The notes beneath the pieces are model-generated. The model was given only the letters and a program-made list of their open reading frames with translations. It did not search any database and was not told where the DNA came from. From NCBI GenBank assembly GCA_015501595.1, contig JADNRX010000130.1, positions 62,001 to 126,000 of the forward strand: 64,000 bases of DNA, written 5' to 3'. This DNA comes from Hymenopellis radicata. Lineage: Eukaryota > Basidiomycota > Agaricomycetes > Agaricales > Physalacriaceae. Of this stretch, positions 54,973-64,000 are shown in pieces. The position numbers and the translations under genes were made by a program. Position 1 is the stretch's first letter; each line of letters starts with the position of its first letter.

Positions 54973-55482
54973 TCAGTCATCTTGGCCGACTTCAGCGCCC
55001 TCTGCCTCTTCGCTGCCGCTGCTATCGCGCGCCTGTTTTGCCCTCTTTGCCGCCGATGCATCCGCCGATGCAGAAGTCCTTGCACGGTTCGGAGTGTTCT
55101 CGCTTGAGTCGTTGTTCTCCTGATCCTTGGCGTGCTTCTTGTAAAATAGCGTCGGGGTGCTTCGGCGCTGCTTCTTGTTTGCCTCAACCTTCGCCCGCGC
55201 CTCTTTCAGCAGCCCCGCTCTCGACATGCACTCGAATTGACAGTCCTTGTTCTTGAGCCCGGTTACCAGCGCATCCCGCTGCGCTGCGTTGAGGTTGAGA
55301 ATGGGCTTGTGAACTGCGTCAGGCCAGAGACCCAGCTTGACCAGCTGGATGGTGTACTGGGCCTCCCGGGCCGTCGATCTTCGCGTAGTCCACGCCCTGT
55401 CGTCGTTGCTATTATCCCGTTAGGCCATAAGACTGTCGCGATTCCTTGGGCATTGGTAAGTATGAGAACAGAACATGGATAA
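54973..55482 (-). CDS. Transposon-internal ORF, C-terminal exon of unknown nuclear-type protein
   Basis: Reading leftwards, the frame gives AQYTIQLVKLGLWPDAVHKP, then ILNLNAAQRDALVTGLKNKD, CQFECMSRAGLLKEARAKVE, a Lys-rich segment (KKQRRSTPTLFYKKHAKDQE) and an acidic, Ser-rich end (ARDSSGSEEAEGAEVGQDD). The stop is at 54973. It looks like a real C-terminal exon, with charge bias and amphipathic helices, but no domain is recognised. The open frame upstream near 55,777-55,559 (PEARLAGLTPKQRYKVPNRE) and the one at 57,093 may be earlier exons of the same gene. It lies wholly inside the transposon and may be captured host sequence or an accessory protein. Confidence 0.4.
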
Positions 55483-55558
55483 AAGTATGACACACCAAGC
55501 CCAATAATTTGCTTCATACCCCCGCTGCTTTTCGCGCGCTCTCTCTCTCTGCAACGCT

Positions 55559-55777
55559 TTAGCTCCCAAAGGCCCTGTTAGAAGCTACACGCATACGGGC
55601 TGCATCCTGGAGCTTCTCGCGATTGGGAACTTTGTAGCGCTGCTTTGGCGTCAGCCCTGCCAGTCTGGCCTCTGGACAGTCCGATTCGATAGATGGCGGC
55701 GGAGGCAGACCAACGGCGAGAGCCTGGCGTACAGCAAATTTGTGAACCTGGGGGTCGCGGCGCTGTGATTCATGCAT
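55559..55777 (-). CDS. Transposon-internal ORF fragment, unknown
   Basis: A 72-codon open frame containing LPPPPSIESDCPEARLAGLT and PKQRYKVPNREKLQDAARMR, stop at 55559. Composition is protein-like and it is on the same strand as the 54,973-55,482 exon, so it may be an upstream exon. No start, domain or splice junction could be confirmed. Confidence 0.25.
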   Translation of the reverse strand: MHESQRRDPQVHKFAVRQALAVGLPPPPSIESDCPEARLAGLTPKQRYKVPNREKLQDAARMRVASNRAFGS

Positions 55778-56853
55778 GCAAACGACGGCGGATGAGGATT
55801 GTTGGAAATTTGAGATGGGTCGTCCGTCTCGCTGGCATCGAGATTCGAAAGAGATCTTGCGGCCTCTTGCCTATAGTTAACACCAACAAATCTCCAATGG
55901 CAAAATGCTCACCTTATTGTCGATGTGACCACGAAGCTGAATACGGTTCGCTTGGGCCCGCGCTTAACGCTGTCGCGAAGCGCGCTCTCTACATCCTTGA
56001 AATGAGCAATTGGTGTTGCCGCTACTAGCCGTCGTTCGACGATAGACGATTATGGTGGTCATGATGGTGGTGGTTGTGAGAGCGAACGAGCAAGGTTGGG
56101 TACTGCCATAAACGGTTGTACTGATCTGTTATGTAGCCAGTTTGCGAATCGACCATAAATCCTCTTCTCGCAGTTATTGCTTTCCACTTCGCTTTGGAGA
56201 CACCAAGGGCTGGTGGAAAATTAATAATAAACATGTTGGAACAGATCTATAGTGGTACATCTGGTATTCGCATAATTCTGATCTCACAAACTTGAATACT
56301 TCGTTCTGAACACGAAGCAAACACTGATCTATGCATGAACTATACCGATCATACCTCAAAACCTGCCAATTCTTGCTACCGCCAGGTTTCAACCACATGT
56401 AATGCCTCAGAATTCTTACTAACAGTTTCAAATGTCTCCAACGATCATTCAAAAGGCCGCAAAACAAATGAATTATGATTCTAAACTAGCTATAACCTCT
56501 TTCAAAGTCGAAAGCATACCAAGGCGCGACAGCCGTGTTTGAATGACGATGAATGCGAAAAGGGTGTATGTAGTGCAGCCCTGGGGCTTTCAAAGTATAC
56601 CTTCAAGTTCCAAACACGACGATGAACGTCTACCACCGGTCGTACTTTGCTGGAGCAATTTTAGAGGAAAACGGGTAAAGGTAGGGAATGAAGAGCTTAC
56701 CCTGGCAGGTAACGAACGCGAGTGAAGCCGAACACGTCGAGTTGCGCAGCTGTACTCAGCCTGTATACGTGCGCCGGACATCTGGGATGATACTGCGACG
56801 AGCAGTCCTGGTGGCTGAGGCGTCATAGTTTGCGTAAACCTCGTCGATGGCAG

Positions 56854-57160
56854 CTAAAATGCGACGGCGGGCCTTTTTCCTTTGGACGAGATTTTGACAT
56901 CCCTTTGCGCCTTCATCGTCCTGCGGCGATGTGAATTCTTGGTCTGCGGTGGAGGAGGCGTGTCCGGTAACGCTGCAGCGTCCTTCATGAAGATACCGTC
57001 AGGTAGGACGTGTAGATTGTCGTTGTCGTCCTCAGCGGGCTCAGCATCCTCGCTAATAGATTTGGCGTTATGCTCCATAGCCTGTTGCAGCAAATCGCTG
57101 AAATCAATGGGGTCTGGACGGGTACGACGTCCGTAGCCTAGACGAAGGACGGTGGGACCA
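56854..57160 (-). CDS. Transposon-internal ORF fragment, acidic/basic unknown protein
   Basis: Read leftwards: GYGRRTRPDPIDFSDLLQQA, MEHNAKSISEDAEPAEDDND, NLHVLPDGIFMKDAAALPDT, then a basic stretch (KNSHRRRTMKAQRDVKISSK) and a stop at 56854. The acidic-then-basic layout suggests a nuclear protein. It may be the first exons of the minus-strand gene inside the transposon. No family is recognised. Confidence 0.3.
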
Positions 57161-57232
57161 TATAAGGGTTAAGTACGGCGCCGCTACCGAGCGGCCAGAG
57201 AAGCCCAAATCAGTGGTCATCTGTGCTAGAGG

Positions 57233-57589
57233 ATGGAGCAGTTAGCCTATGTCTATGCAGTCTGCTCTCCCACAGGCAATGGCGCGTACCGACGCGTTTC
57301 GCTGTGTGCTGGACCCATGGATGAGTCCGTCCACACAGCGTCGAAGCGCGCTGGGACGCTCCAGTGCCGGGAGGAGAGCAAGGATGACATGGAAGGGCTT
57401 ACCTTGGTGGTGGTTGAGAATCGCAATGTGTTTCCATTCTCGGAAGCGGAGTTTGAAAAGCTCTTGCCAAAGCCCGTCGCGCCTCCCGCTACAATGTCCT
57501 CCGCGCCGCCGCCTCCCACTATCGACGAGGGGGTCGTTGAAGAAGTTTCGCCGCTTCTAGAGCAGAACACGCCCCCCCGCAAGTTCTAA
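57233..57589 (+). CDS. Transposon-internal ORF on the opposite strand, unknown
   Basis: The open frame ends GLTLVVVENRNVFPFSEAEF, EKLLPKPVAPPATMSSAPPP and PTIDEGVVEEVSPLLEQNTP before a TAA at 57587-57589. It is oriented opposite to the other ORFs of the element. The C-terminal part looks coding, while the first third is less convincing and overlaps no known domain. Confidence 0.3.
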   Translation: MEQLAYVYAVCSPTGNGAYRRVSLCAGPMDESVHTASKRAGTLQCREESKDDMEGLTLVVVENRNVFPFSEAEFEKLLPKPVAPPATMSSAPPPPTIDEGVVEEVSPLLEQNTPPRKF

Positions 57590-57709
57590 CGACGAAGAAC
57601 AGGGTTGGTTATGGTCGAAGATGACACCGACGCGGACGGCGACAACGGCGGCGAGAACCATGAGATTTGTAGCAGAATAAACTTGTATTTTTGGTGCAAA
57701 TTTATTGTA

Positions 57710-58053
57710 TTTTTCCGATTTTATTACATGAAGTATTAAGAAATGGCGGGGGACGATGAGCGGGAGGCGGGGGTGGTGATCGGGATGAGGATGGGTGAGC
57801 GGATGACGTGAGCGGCACATACAGTGTTCGGGCCCGTGAGTCCGAGGTCACATCATTCTCGGAGGATTCCGAAAGGGCGCGCCCAGCGACGCCCGACATC
57901 CCACCCGCCCAGAGGAATAAAACACAGTATAAGTCCACGCTGTTTAACAGCATTTAACGAACCCCCCAAACGCGCTGAGTTTGGTCAAATCAGACCTGGA
58001 ACCAGGGTAGTGTTCCTAATCTCATTTGATCCGGATAGTGGGACACCATGGTG
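57710..58053 (-). repeat. Right terminal inverted repeat
   Basis: Reverse complement of 54487-54844, lacking the 13-nt insertion. It is followed directly by the second copy of the 8-bp target duplication (58054-58061). Confidence 0.9.
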
Positions 58054-58334
58054 GTCTTCTTGGTATCGACGAGGCCACGGCTTCAGCGCGGTAGGTCAAC
58101 GGCAGGCTGCCGTTGATGATCGAAGAGCTGTCGCGTGGCCGGATCAGTATCCAAGATCTGGATCGGGCACGCCTCTTGTTATATCCTCAGGTTAATTGTA
58201 ATCCGGAAGCAAATGATGTATTTCTAGTATAATAATGATCACCGATACCCAACCGAAATGTAGACCGACGATGCGTGTAGCCGGTAGGATCAATGGATTT
58301 CGGAGGGAACGTCTATGTAATCTAGAGCTGCGAA

Positions 58335-61300
58335 TCAAGGTGCAGCGACGCCGTCGTGGCTAAGAAGAGCAAGCATCGCCCGAATAACATGGTTGTTTTG
58401 ACCAGATGACAAGACCGAGCTCTCCTCAATGCTGCGCTGCAACTGAGCGTCCAGGAGGCGGCTGAAGGTTCATGTCAGAAACCGTGACAGCACAACATTG
58501 CCGACACGTACCGTAACAGGTTGACAAGAGTCCCTATTCGCGCCCAGGCTCGTAGCTTCACCACCCCTTCCTTCCCGTCGATAGTCAAGCCATTCTTCAC
58601 TTGGTCCACGGCGACAGGCCCGCCGAACAATAGGATCGCATACAATGGGACCTAGAGCGCCCACGTTAGAGATCGCGTTTACAAAACGCGTCATTGTCTT
58701 ACCTCCGTGGCGTCTCGCAGGTACAGTTTCGTCGTCTTCATCTTCGTGAAATACACGACATATTGCGATTTCCACGCAGCAAAATCAAACAACACGCTTG
58801 CTGGATGCAGGAACACTCGCTCATCTCGAAGATCGAACATCTTGTATTCTTTGGCGATGTTTTCACGTTGGACCGTGCCGCCAGAGACCTTGTCGAACTT
58901 GATGGCGTTCTTCGGAAGATGGACGCGAGCAACTCGTGGCCAAAGGCCGCCCAAGATAATCGCCTTCAACAGGTTCTCGTTGTCACTATTCGTGTTGAGA
59001 GCAGACGTTGACGGTTTGGAGTCCTGCGGCACGAAACCGATGTTTGCGAGCGCCGAAAGGAAGTCTTGACGAAGGCCGCCTACTTCACGAACTGTAGCGG
59101 GCGAAATGAAATTCTAGGACACACACTCCAGTCAGCTATGGTGCCACTGAAGGAAAGGGGGTTGTTCACCTCTTCGCAGTACTGACGAACAAAACTGGCA
59201 GGTTTTCCTTCTGCTCTCAAGCGCGTACATGTGTCGAACGCTTTCAAATCAGTGAGAAGGTCGCTCGTTCCTTCGGAAAACTGTGCTCGAGCCCTGCTTG
59301 TGAATGAGCAACCATTGTAGAGGATTTGACACCCAACGTACCGAGAAGCTTCCTGTCTCTTATCCATAGGACTGACAAACAAAGGCTTCGACGACAGACA
59401 CGCGGCTATAGTCAGAACTGGACCGAGACAGCGGAAGATGGTTCCTAGGACCAACATCTTCGCCAGCCGCAGATCAATCGGAAGCAAAGACTACAATACA
59501 TCCTGATGAGTGCAGATTTGAGCCCGTATTCAAATGACGCACGATATGTCGTCCAAGAGCAGTCAATCTATCCTGCTCGTCTATAGCCCCAAGGTTCTGC
59601 AACGTAGACCACGCCGTATCCATCGCAGCAACGTTCGGGGGATCAATTGCCTTCTTCAAGAAATGCTACGAATGAAGTCAATATCGCTTGTCAGCAAAGT
59701 GTACAAGAAAATCTCACTCTAACATCCTCGTTTTGCCTTGTAACCTTTACCGACAAGGAAAGACTATCAAGAGGCACTCTAAGGATCTCCGGGACAGCGA
59801 AGCTGCCCATGCTAGACTCCTGCCTCCTAGTGTATAATTTGTAACACGTCCCTGGCTGTGTACGACCAGCACGTCCACGACGCTGGCGAGCTTCAGCGCG
59901 GGTCACCCATGTCTCCGCAAGCCGCGACAGCCCAGCATCTCCATCATACTGCGTTTGCTTGACCTTGCCCGAATCGATAACAAAGATAACATCGTCGATA
60001 GTAATGGACGTCTGGAAACAGCGTCCGTCAGATGGCGTAGCGATAACAGGCTGGAGAAGAACCGACCTCTGCAACATTCGTCGAAGCAATGATCTTCCAG
60101 TTCGGAGTCTTCTTGAACACCTGCCGTTGCTCATCGCTAGAAAGGTTTGCATGCAGGGGAAGAATATCAGCTCGAACGCTGTTTGGTAGGATATCGCGTA
60201 TAGTCTCCATGCATTGTCGAATTTCTTGAACACCAGGCAAGAATATGAGTATACCTCCTTTGGATTTCGCCGTTGTCACGATGTGATGCACGAGGGCAGC
60301 TAGAAGCTGTAAACACCCGTTAGCATCGAGACGTTGGGCACTCCAGTTGGCTTACTTTGTAATCTATCCCGTCAGCTCTTGTAATGTTTTGGAGCGCTGT
60401 GATGTTTTCTTCGCTGAGCCCCATAGATCGATAGTCGTTCCGGAAAGCCTGTTGTGCCTCTGCACTTTCCTTTGTCTGCTTCGTTCTAGTCGCAGCGGGA
60501 CGATAGTTGATCGACGAGATCACATCCTCAAGGTACCTAAATAACGTTAAGCATTCAGAGGATACACTTGCGTCAAACCGACGCACACGTCTGTGACCGG
60601 ATGTGTGAACCCAGGAATGGACAGAAGCGGCGCACCACCAAAGTACGAGATGAATGTCTCATGGTTGATGGTGGCAGACATCAAAACGACTTTGAGAGTC
60701 TTATTCTCCCTCAACAGTTCTTTGAGCTCCAACAAGAGGAAATCGCCGTCGACGGAACGTTCATGGACCTGATAGCTGTCAACAAGGATATGAAAGGTCC
60801 CCAGAACGCAAAGTATACCTCATCCACTACGATATGGGTGACATCTCCCAATTTGTCCCAGAGCTCAGCCTTCGAAGGACAACACCAGTGGTGCAAAACA
60901 GCAACTTGGTTTCCTTGGTCCTACTGCTTTCACCACGAATAGCGTAGCCCACAGACCCGTCCTCTAAACGTTCGGCCGAGACTCGGGAGGAGACACCAAT
61001 AGCAGAAATACGACGCGGCTGCGTGATAACAATATTTGCCTTCGCTCCTCTATTATTTTGTATTAACGAATCAAGGATGAATTGTGGGACTAGAAGAGCA
61101 AAGTGTCAGTGTCTAATCTATAACAAGAGAATAAACACATACGTTGTGTCGTCTTTCCACAACCTAGGTTGAAAGTCAGAGAAGAACTCGCGCATCCAAG
61201 TATGCACTTACCGGTTTCGCCAACAACCACAACCACTCGATTGCCTTCAAGCATGTCTAAGAACTCATCTTTCGACGTGAACGCAGGTAGGCGTTGACGA

Positions 61301-63178
61301 ACGGCCATCATCTCTTCAAATTTCTTCTTCTCTTCTTCACGACGCGCGTAATACGCGGCTTTGACTTGTGCATCGCTTCTATGATCCCGAGAGGCAGCAT
61401 GACTGCGCTGAGCATCTCGAGGCCGACCCTTCACCACAACATCATCCTCTCGAGAAGAGACATCGTCCGTCCGCATAAAGTGCTGGAACACAGCTGATAT
61501 ACTTGGGGGCCCGTGGTCTTCTATCTTCGCCCATTCCTCGTCTAGCACGCCCATGCCAGCTAGAATGAAACCACCTCCGGATTCGTCGAAGTCCTCGGAT
61601 TGTAGCGCAACGAGGAGACAAGACAGCATATGTAGGCGAATGTAAGCCGGCACTGAGCTGGACGTCAAGTACATGGGAGCGTAACCAGGACGTGGATAGC
61701 TGCCGTTGGCGACGAGAATGTGCCATTGGATAGGCGCTCCGAAGAGAGGCATGATTATATGCGTAGGCGTCTCGAAGTATGCACCCAGCGCTTCGATGTC
61801 TTCTGCTACCATGTCGAATGACGAAGATTGCTGACCTTCAAGGTCAAAAATCAATCCAGGATCCTGACCCAAAAGTCGCTTGCCTAGGGCAGACAAAAGA
61901 AGATCCCACTCTCCGTTTATCCTCGCATCAACGAGACATTCTCTCACCACATGGACAGGCCATCCGGCTTCCTTGGTAGCTTTTTCGACGAGCCACCGTG
62001 TCTTCAAGTCATCTGTGCCAACATGGACGGCGGTGATGAACGCGTCCGAAGAGGTTTTTGAGGGGAGGAAACGCTGGGGGAGATCGCATTCGGGAAGATG
62101 AAGCAGGAGATACTCTGTGCACGCTTCAAGGAGTCCCTGTGAAGCGAGTAAAGCACCTGCTATACCGGAGGGCTTGGAGAAGAAGTCGGCTGCCTTCCTT
62201 GCTTGTACAGCGCTGAAGCCGAGAGTGTTCAACTGCTTCATGACATTCTGCAATTCCTCGGGAGGGATGTCGATGGCCTGATTTTGGTTCGTTGTAAGAG
62301 GATCGATTTCCATAGCCTGTTTGGATGATCAGAACAAGAAATAACTAGGAAAGTATCAAGTTGACAGACCTGTTTGATACAATCTTCAACCATAGCACGA
62401 AGCTCCGGAGCCATCTTGACCTCCGGGAACCTTTCGAATTCGCGAGACACTGGGGATGATGCACGAGTACTTGAGGTAGAAGCAGCAGCGATGACTTCGC
62501 GCCTTTCCGCGGCCTTGACTTGTCTTTCGGCGACCATCTTCTTCGCGGCGAAAGGATCCGTGTCGTACATCCATTTCAGGTGGTCTGGAGCGGCTTTATG
62601 CTCAGCTGCGAGTTTATTCCAATACTCGCGAGGGCCTTCTGGAAGGACTCTGTTGAGCTGGATGTTGTTACACACCTGCCGATCGATGAGTTCAACAATA
62701 TTATAGGCGACGAGTATAAAGATAAACGAACACGGTAAAGGGCATAGGTTGCTCCCCAGTGTTTGGCTTCAATCTCTGAGGATGTGACGTATTCGGGATG
62801 AGGAACAAAGTCCACTTCCTCATGTTCGCCTTTCTTGTTCACCCTCCTGAGAGTTATTTTGAAGGTCCAGTCGGCGTTCTTTCTCCTCTGATGCCCTTGT
62901 CAGCCTCTTACCTCGCGGCACAAATGAAATACAAACCTTACCGTGTTAACGATAGGCTTCTCCCAGCCATTCTTCTGACATCTGAACGTGGTTAACAACA
63001 ATAAAAATGCTAAATGCACAAACAGGACATACCTTTCATGCAAAAGACTCAACGGATATTTGGATCCAGCAGGGAATAGAGGTTTATTTTCGGGAACGTC
63101 TGTGACCGGAGCTTTAGTCGGGACGGACTTGGAATTTCCAGCATTTCCCGACTTGACGATGCCTCTTTTGGGTGGCAT
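58335..63178 (-). CDS. DHX57-like DEVH-box RNA helicase
   Basis: The start is [16 protein letters not shown] at 63178. The N-terminal part contains an RWD/UBA-like region ([28 protein letters not shown]). Helicase motifs, in order: [17 protein letters not shown] (motif I, split by an intron), [20 protein letters not shown] (Ia), [18 protein letters not shown] (motif II as DEVH, also split by an intron), [11 protein letters not shown] (III), [20 protein letters not shown] (IV), [21 protein letters not shown] (V) and [20 protein letters not shown] (VI). The HA2/OB regions follow, with [20 protein letters not shown] and [12 protein letters not shown]. The end SHDGVAAP stops at 58335. The domain order matches DHX57/YLR419W-type helicases, thought to act on RNA or ribosomes. 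It is divergent from the NXT1-like gene, with 110 bp between the starts. It has about 15 exons; the frames I checked are open. Confidence 0.9.
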
Positions 63179-63288
63179 AAGCCGAGGCGATGAGGGAGCA
63201 GAACAAAAGTATGATTCATTCGGCACCGTGGACGAAGGTAACTTGGCTGTCTGTGGCTGTGCAATCCTAATCCTTTTCTGCCACCACG

Positions 63289-63967
63289 ATGAGCGGCGTA
63301 CCTACTCCAGCTGCCTCTCCATTCGGCAACAAGTCGGGAACATTGGTGACCACCACGCCCGTCTCTGCGCCAGTACCAGCGGTACCCGTCGCGCCAGCCG
63401 CGCCACAATTCAACAAAACTGAGTACGGCCATTTCACTCGTTTTCTGTCGCGTTACTTATGAAATCCTAGTATCGACACAGTCACCAGGGCTGCAGACAC
63501 CTTCACCAGGCTTTATTATACTGCCTACGACTCGTACAACCGTCTTAGAGATCTGCCCAACTTTTACCGTCCTTCATCCTCCATATCTGGAATGGCACCT
63601 CGAAAACGGGAGTCGACGGCTTGAAGGAACTCATAACGCACATGCCTCCCACGAAACACGAAATGCAGTCTTTCGACTGCCATCCTGTGCCAGGTGTGTA
63701 CATCTGCATTGACGCCTCAAAGTAGCTCATTTTTGAACAGGCACTTCGCCTCCTTCATTGCTGTTAACCGTGTCTGGAAACGTTACTCATGGCAAAGGTG
63801 CCACCGGTAATCCTCCGAATACCGGAAATAAGACGATAGACGGCCATCCTCGCGTATTTTCGCAGACCTTCATACTTATTCCCGACCCAAACGCCCCTAC
63901 CACAGGCAAGGTCGGAGAGGTGGCCAAATACTTCATCACCGCAGACGCGCTTCGCTTTGTTGGTTAA
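63289..63967 (+). CDS. NXT1/p15-type NTF2-like mRNA export factor (apparent frameshift)
   Basis: Exon 1 (MSGVPTPAASPFGNKSG...) ends at a GTACGG donor and joins in phase to DIDTVTRAADTFTRLYYTAY, DSYNRLRDLPNFYRPSSSI. The next conserved block, WNGTSKTGVDGLKELITHMP and PTKHEMQSFDCHPVPG, is one frame over. The junction ccatatctgg near 63,582-63,590 lacks one base. Another intron (GTGTGT...GAACAG) leads to LLLTVSGNVTHGKGATGN, VFSQTFILIPDPNAPTTGKV and the usual end YFITADALRFVG at 63967. NXT1/p15 pairs with NXF1/Mex67 to export bulk mRNA through nuclear pores, so a broken copy would be surprising. A sequencing or assembly deletion is the likelier explanation. Confidence 0.85.
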
Positions 63968-64000
63968 GTTACGTAGCGAATCATTGGTGCGTATGCACTT

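Larger units (their letters stand above)
54487..58053. mobile_element. Complete DNA transposon with ~350-bp TIRs and 8-bp TSD (non-autonomous, MULE-like)
   Basis: The element is 3,567 bp long. Its ends are inverted repeats (54487-54844 and 57710-58053), both beginning CACCATGGTGTCCC at the outer end. It is flanked by identical 8-bp direct repeats GTCTTCTT at 54479-54486 and 58054-58061, the target-site duplication. Long TIRs with an 8-bp duplication best fit Mutator-like elements (8-10 bp), while hAT (8 bp, usually short TIRs) and KDZ-type fungal elements remain possible. I recognise no DDE transposase inside, only short ORFs on both strands, so it is probably mobilised in trans. Confidence 0.85.

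Overview
This window looks like nuclear DNA of a filamentous basidiomycete, most likely an agaricomycete. Almost every recognisable gene is split by many short introns (about 45-65 nt, GTRNGT donors, CTRAY-like branch points, YAG acceptors). Genes lie close together on both strands. The protein set is fungal: SLY1, TBL1/SIF2, EXO5, an Ark/Prk-type kinase, a siderophore transporter, an RTA1-like protein, a Sur7/PalI protein and a Ctr copper transporter. I saw no tRNA, rRNA, CRISPR array or bacterial feature.

Layout. 1-6.9 kb: the 3' end of a SYO1/HEATR3-like gene, an F-box protein gene with an apparent frameshift, a secreted acid sphingomyelinase-like phosphodiesterase, and an unrecognised membrane protein. 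7.8-13 kb: a long CSC1/TMEM63-type ion channel gene and a tiny MGC-start (possible N-myristoylation) ORF. 13.6-24.6 kb is a conserved housekeeping block: SLY1, a mitochondrial TMBIM5/GHITM-like protein, a LisH-WD40 TBL1/SIF2 homologue, a DCAF11/LEC14B-type WD40 protein and a secreted agmatinase. 24.7-30 kb: a Sur7/PalI protein and two adjacent members of an uncharacterised small transmembrane, Ser-rich family. 30-39 kb: FAD monooxygenase, HIT hydrolase, RidA protein, 3-hydroxyisobutyrate dehydrogenase-like protein and a NAK-family kinase. 39-48.4 kb: Ctr-type copper transporter, EXO5 nuclease, SIT siderophore transporter with a GATA-site cluster in its promoter, and RTA1-like protein. 48.8-54 kb is decayed or accessory: a broken GH27 alpha-galactosidase, a secreted intradiol-dioxygenase-like protein lacking one metal ligand, and a third, probably damaged, member of the small family.

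54,487-58,053 is a complete inverted-repeat DNA transposon. It has TIRs of about 350 bp and a perfect 8-bp target-site duplication (GTCTTCTT), and no transposase that I recognise, so it resembles a non-autonomous MULE. 58.3-64 kb: a DHX57-like DEVH helicase and, divergently, an NXT1/p15-like mRNA export factor.

Several genes that should be intact, including the probably essential NXT1-like gene, carry a single apparent 1-nt frameshift. This suggests that some disruptions are sequence or assembly errors and not true pseudogenes. The GH27 gene, with several breaks, is the better case for real decay. Iron and copper uptake genes lie within 5 kb of each other, but no biosynthetic cluster is evident.
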